Origin: an uncultured Porphyromonadaceae bacterium
Lineage (GTDB): Bacteria > Bacteroidota > Bacteroidia > Bacteroidales > Muribaculaceae
Direction of reading: 5' to 3'
Assembly (NCBI GenBank): GCA_937989585.1
Contig: CALKRW010000006.1
Coordinates: forward strand, 1-64,000
DNA: 64,000 bases
Part shown: positions 62,140-64,000 of the stretch, in pieces
Numbering within the stretch: the first letter of the stretch is position 1
Layout of the letters: each line of letters opens with the position of its first letter
Notes under the pieces: generated by a model
Databases searched by the model: none
Told to the model about the DNA's origin: nothing
What the model saw: the letters and a program-made list of their open reading frames with translations, nothing else
Position numbers and translations under genes: made by a program

Positions 62140-62658
62140 ATGGCAAAAAGAAATAACAGAGTAAAATCGACCAACGACATCGAACTCAAGGACCGTCTCG
62201 TGGCCATCAACCGCGTCACCAAAGTAACCAAGGGCGGCCGTACATTCACCTTCGCCGCCATCGTTGTCGTAGGCAACGAGAACGGTATCGTAGGCTGGGG
62301 CCTGGGCAAGGCCAACGAGGTCCAGGCCGCGATCGCCAAGGGCGTCGAGGCCGCAAAGAAGAACCTCATCAAGGTTCCCGTGCACAACGGCACCATCCCC
62401 CACGAGCAGGCAGCCAAGTTCGGCGGCTCGCGCATCATCCTGAAACCCGCCTCGACCGGTACCGGCGTGAAGGCCGGCGGCGCCATGCGCGCCGTCCTCG
62501 AGTCCGTGGGCATCAGCGACGTGCTCGCCAAGTCGAAGGGTTCGTCCAACCCCCACAACCTGGTTAAGGCAACACTCGCCGCCCTCGACGAAATGCGCTC
62601 GCCCGCAATGGTCGCCCAGAACCGCGGCATCTCAGTAGAACAGGTCTTCAAAGGCTGA
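62140..62658 (+). CDS. rpsE: 30S ribosomal protein uS5
   Basis: 172 aa. dsRBD-like VVGNENGIVGWGLGKANEV and the HEQAAKFGGSRIILKPAS region. Acts in decoding accuracy and mRNA helicase activity. Confidence 0.98.
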   Translation: MAKRNNRVKSTNDIELKDRLVAINRVTKVTKGGRTFTFAAIVVVGNENGIVGWGLGKANEVQAAIAKGVEAAKKNLIKVPVHNGTIPHEQAAKFGGSRIILKPASTGTGVKAGGAMRAVLESVGISDVLAKSKGSSNPHNLVKATLAALDEMRSPAMVAQNRGISVEQVFKG

Positions 62659-62698
62659 TCGTATAACAAGTCCTTAAAGACATTAAAACTCCGCAAAC

Positions 62699-62878
62699 AT
62701 GGCACAGATCAAAATCACCCAGACCAAGAGCCGCATCAACTGCCCGGCAGTGCAGAAACGCACTCTCGACGCACTCGGCCTGCACAAAATGAACCATAGC
62801 GTAGTCAAGGAAGACACCCCCGCAATCCGCGGCATGGTGACAAAGGTACACCATCTGGTGACCGTTACCAACCTCTGA
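62699..62878 (+). CDS. rpmD: 50S ribosomal protein uL30
   Basis: 59 aa (MAQIKITQTKSRINCPAVQK ... VTNL), too short to be noticed by length alone but clear from family pattern (LGLHKMNHSVVKEDTPAIRG) and its place between rpsE and rplO. Confidence 0.95.
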   Translation: MAQIKITQTKSRINCPAVQKRTLDALGLHKMNHSVVKEDTPAIRGMVTKVHHLVTVTNL

Positions 62879-62901
62879 CACGCACCCCAGCCCCCACAGC
62901 C

Positions 62902-62938
62902 GGCCTAAGGCTCCCCCGCATAGCGGGGCGCCGAGGCC
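62902..62938 (+). other. Strong hairpin between rpmD and rplO
   Basis: Nested helices GGCCT/AGGCC (62902/62934), GGC/GCC (62909/62930) and CCCCGC/GCGGGG (62914/62923) with a 3-nt loop. No T-run, so more likely mRNA stability or partial attenuation than full termination. Confidence 0.6.
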
Positions 62939-62998
62939 GCCCGCGAGGGAAATCAACAAACCCTAACAGTCAAATCCGAAAAATAAAAACATACGACA

Positions 62999-63445
62999 AT
63001 GGATTTAAGCAACCTCCAACCCGCTCCCGGCTCGGTCAAGCACGGCAAACGCATCGGTCGCGGTCCCGGCTCCGGCAAGGGCGGAACATCAACCCGCGGA
63101 CACAAAGGCGCAAAATCCCGTTCGGGCTACTCGCGCAAAATCGGTTTCGAAGGCGGCCAGATGCCTCTGCAGCGCCGTCTTCCCAAGTTCGGCTTCAAGA
63201 ACATCAACCGCATAGAATACAAACCCGTTAACCTCGACCTCCTGCAGTCTCTCGCAGAGGCCAAAAACCTCACTAAAATCGGACTCGACGAACTCCGCGC
63301 TGCAGGTTTCATCAACTCCCGCCAGGTCGTCAAAATCCTCGCTGGCGGCACTATCAGCAAGGCTCTCACCGTTGAGGCCAACGCATTCTCCAAAGCAGCC
63401 GCAGCAGCCATCGAGGCAGCCGGCGGCACCACCGTCAAACTCTGA
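62999..63445 (+). CDS. rplO: 50S ribosomal protein uL15
   Basis: 148 aa. MDLSNLQPAPGSVKHGKRIG start and GRGPGSGKGGTSTRGHKGAK, the rRNA-threading extension. secY follows after 8 nt. Confidence 0.97.
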   Translation: MDLSNLQPAPGSVKHGKRIGRGPGSGKGGTSTRGHKGAKSRSGYSRKIGFEGGQMPLQRRLPKFGFKNINRIEYKPVNLDLLQSLAEAKNLTKIGLDELRAAGFINSRQVVKILAGGTISKALTVEANAFSKAAAAAIEAAGGTTVKL

Positions 63446-63453
63446 GTCCGACA

Positions 63454-64000
63454 ATGAAATTTATCCAAACACTCAAAAACATCTGGACCATCGAAGAACT
63501 GCGCAAGCGTCTTCTGATCACCTTCCTGCTGGTACTGGTCTACCGTCTGGGCTGCTACGTGCTGCTGCCGGGCATTTCTCCCGAGGCTGTCGACGCCCTG
63601 GAGAACTTTACCAACAAGACAGGCATGATGCAGTTGCTTGACATGTTCTCCGGCGGCGCCTTCTCCCAGGCCTCGATATTCGCGCTGGGCATCATGCCCT
63701 ACATCACGGCGTCGATTGTCATCCAACTCCTGGGCATGGTCCTGCCGTCGTTCCAGAAAATGCAGCGCGAAGGCGAGTCCGGCCGTCAGAAACTGAACCA
63801 GTACACACGTTACCTGACAGTGCTCATTCTCCTTCTTCAGGCGCCCGCATACCTGTACAACCTTAACTATCAGTTCTCCGCAGCCCACGGAGGCGCCGTG
63901 CTGCAGCTCGGTTTCTGGACCGAGGCCTACCTGACGGTAATCCTCGCCGCAGGCTCGATGTTCATCATGTGGCTCGGCGAGCGCATCACCGACCGCGGTA
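63454..64000 (+). CDS. secY: Preprotein translocase subunit SecY (5' part)
   Basis: First 182 codons; continues past the window. Start MKFIQTLKNIWTIEELRKRL, then TM1 (LLITFLLVLVYRLGCYVLLPG), the plug region GMMQLLDMFSGGAFSQASIFALGIMPYITASIV (in parts) and TM2-TM4. Core of the Sec translocon in the inner membrane. Confidence 0.97.
   Translation, partial: MKFIQTLKNIWTIEELRKRLLITFLLVLVYRLGCYVLLPGISPEAVDALENFTNKTGMMQLLDMFSGGAFSQASIFALGIMPYITASIVIQLLGMVLPSFQKMQREGESGRQKLNQYTRYLTVLILLLQAPAYLYNLNYQFSAAHGGAVLQLGFWTEAYLTVILAAGSMFIMWLGERITDRG

Overview
The window comes from the chromosome of a member of Bacteroidota, most likely order Bacteroidales. Evidence: many genes are preceded by the Bacteroidota sigma-factor promoter (TTTG about 20 nt upstream of TAnnTTTG), Shine-Dalgarno sequences are rare, a PorZ-like type IX secretion gene is present, tuf is absent between fusA and rpsJ, and family types such as GH3, YfhO, the NamZ/SSS pair and LytS/LytTR are typical of the order. 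The core genes are GC-rich for the phylum, so a Muribaculaceae-like host is my guess rather than a demonstration. Several islands are clearly AT-richer (about 1-1540, 11560-13110, 23310-26230, 47810-49930) and hold the accessory content.

Layout. 1-1540: a leftward DUF2442 / MNT antitoxin / HepT toxin / second MNT cassette that contains a ~148-bp segmental duplication. 1602-1674: tRNA-Ala(GGC). 1773-7259: a rightward NamZ (exo-muramidase), sodium:solute symporter and WYL regulator cluster followed by a POT peptide transporter, together suggesting scavenging of peptidoglycan fragments. 7371-11198: glycosyltransferase, SDR epimerase, small membrane protein and MFS transporter. 11269-13145: a frameshifted remnant, a two-gene AT-rich operon with a membrane-tethered S24/LexA-like domain, and a 20-bp tRNA 3'-end-like fragment. 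13204-18657: pyruvate:ferredoxin oxidoreductase, then a Ser/Thr kinase split by an in-frame TGA. 18709-23310: DUF177, rpmF, fabH, era, der.

23369-25525: a promoter- and terminator-bounded, highly structured candidate non-coding RNA I do not recognise, followed by a secreted beta-helix protein and a small basic protein joined as TAG-ATG. 25626-26210: YafQ-type toxin-antitoxin. 26246-32871 (leftward): MobA-like nucleotidyltransferase, recA, HAD phosphatase, CDP-alcohol phosphatidyltransferase, ATP-grasp enzyme, a candidate small RNA, recO and ogt. 32943-33707: a decayed secreted esterase and tRNA-Glu(TTC). 33752-40872: alkaline phosphatase downstream of a fused DUF+GH3 gene, a PepSY-like protein, a LytTR/LytS pair whose mRNA may be leaderless, and a coiled-coil lipoprotein. 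41141-47806 (leftward): PorZ, rdgB, a methyltransferase-like gene and YfhO. 47807-49926: repeats and two paralogous small exported proteins, one interrupted by an amber codon, plus a third small lipoprotein.

50058-64000: the str-S10-spc ribosomal run (rpsL, rpsG, fusA, rpsJ through rplO) into the start of secY. It is ordinary except for a 325-nt very GC-rich insert between rpsN and rpsH, spanned end to end by an ORF of doubtful coding status, and a strong hairpin between rpmD and rplO.

The observations I rate highest are the structured RNA at ~23383-23705, the S24-like membrane operon, the interrupted kinase, the nucleotidyltransferase/CDP-alcohol transferase/ATP-grasp neighbourhood, and the insert in the ribosomal operon.
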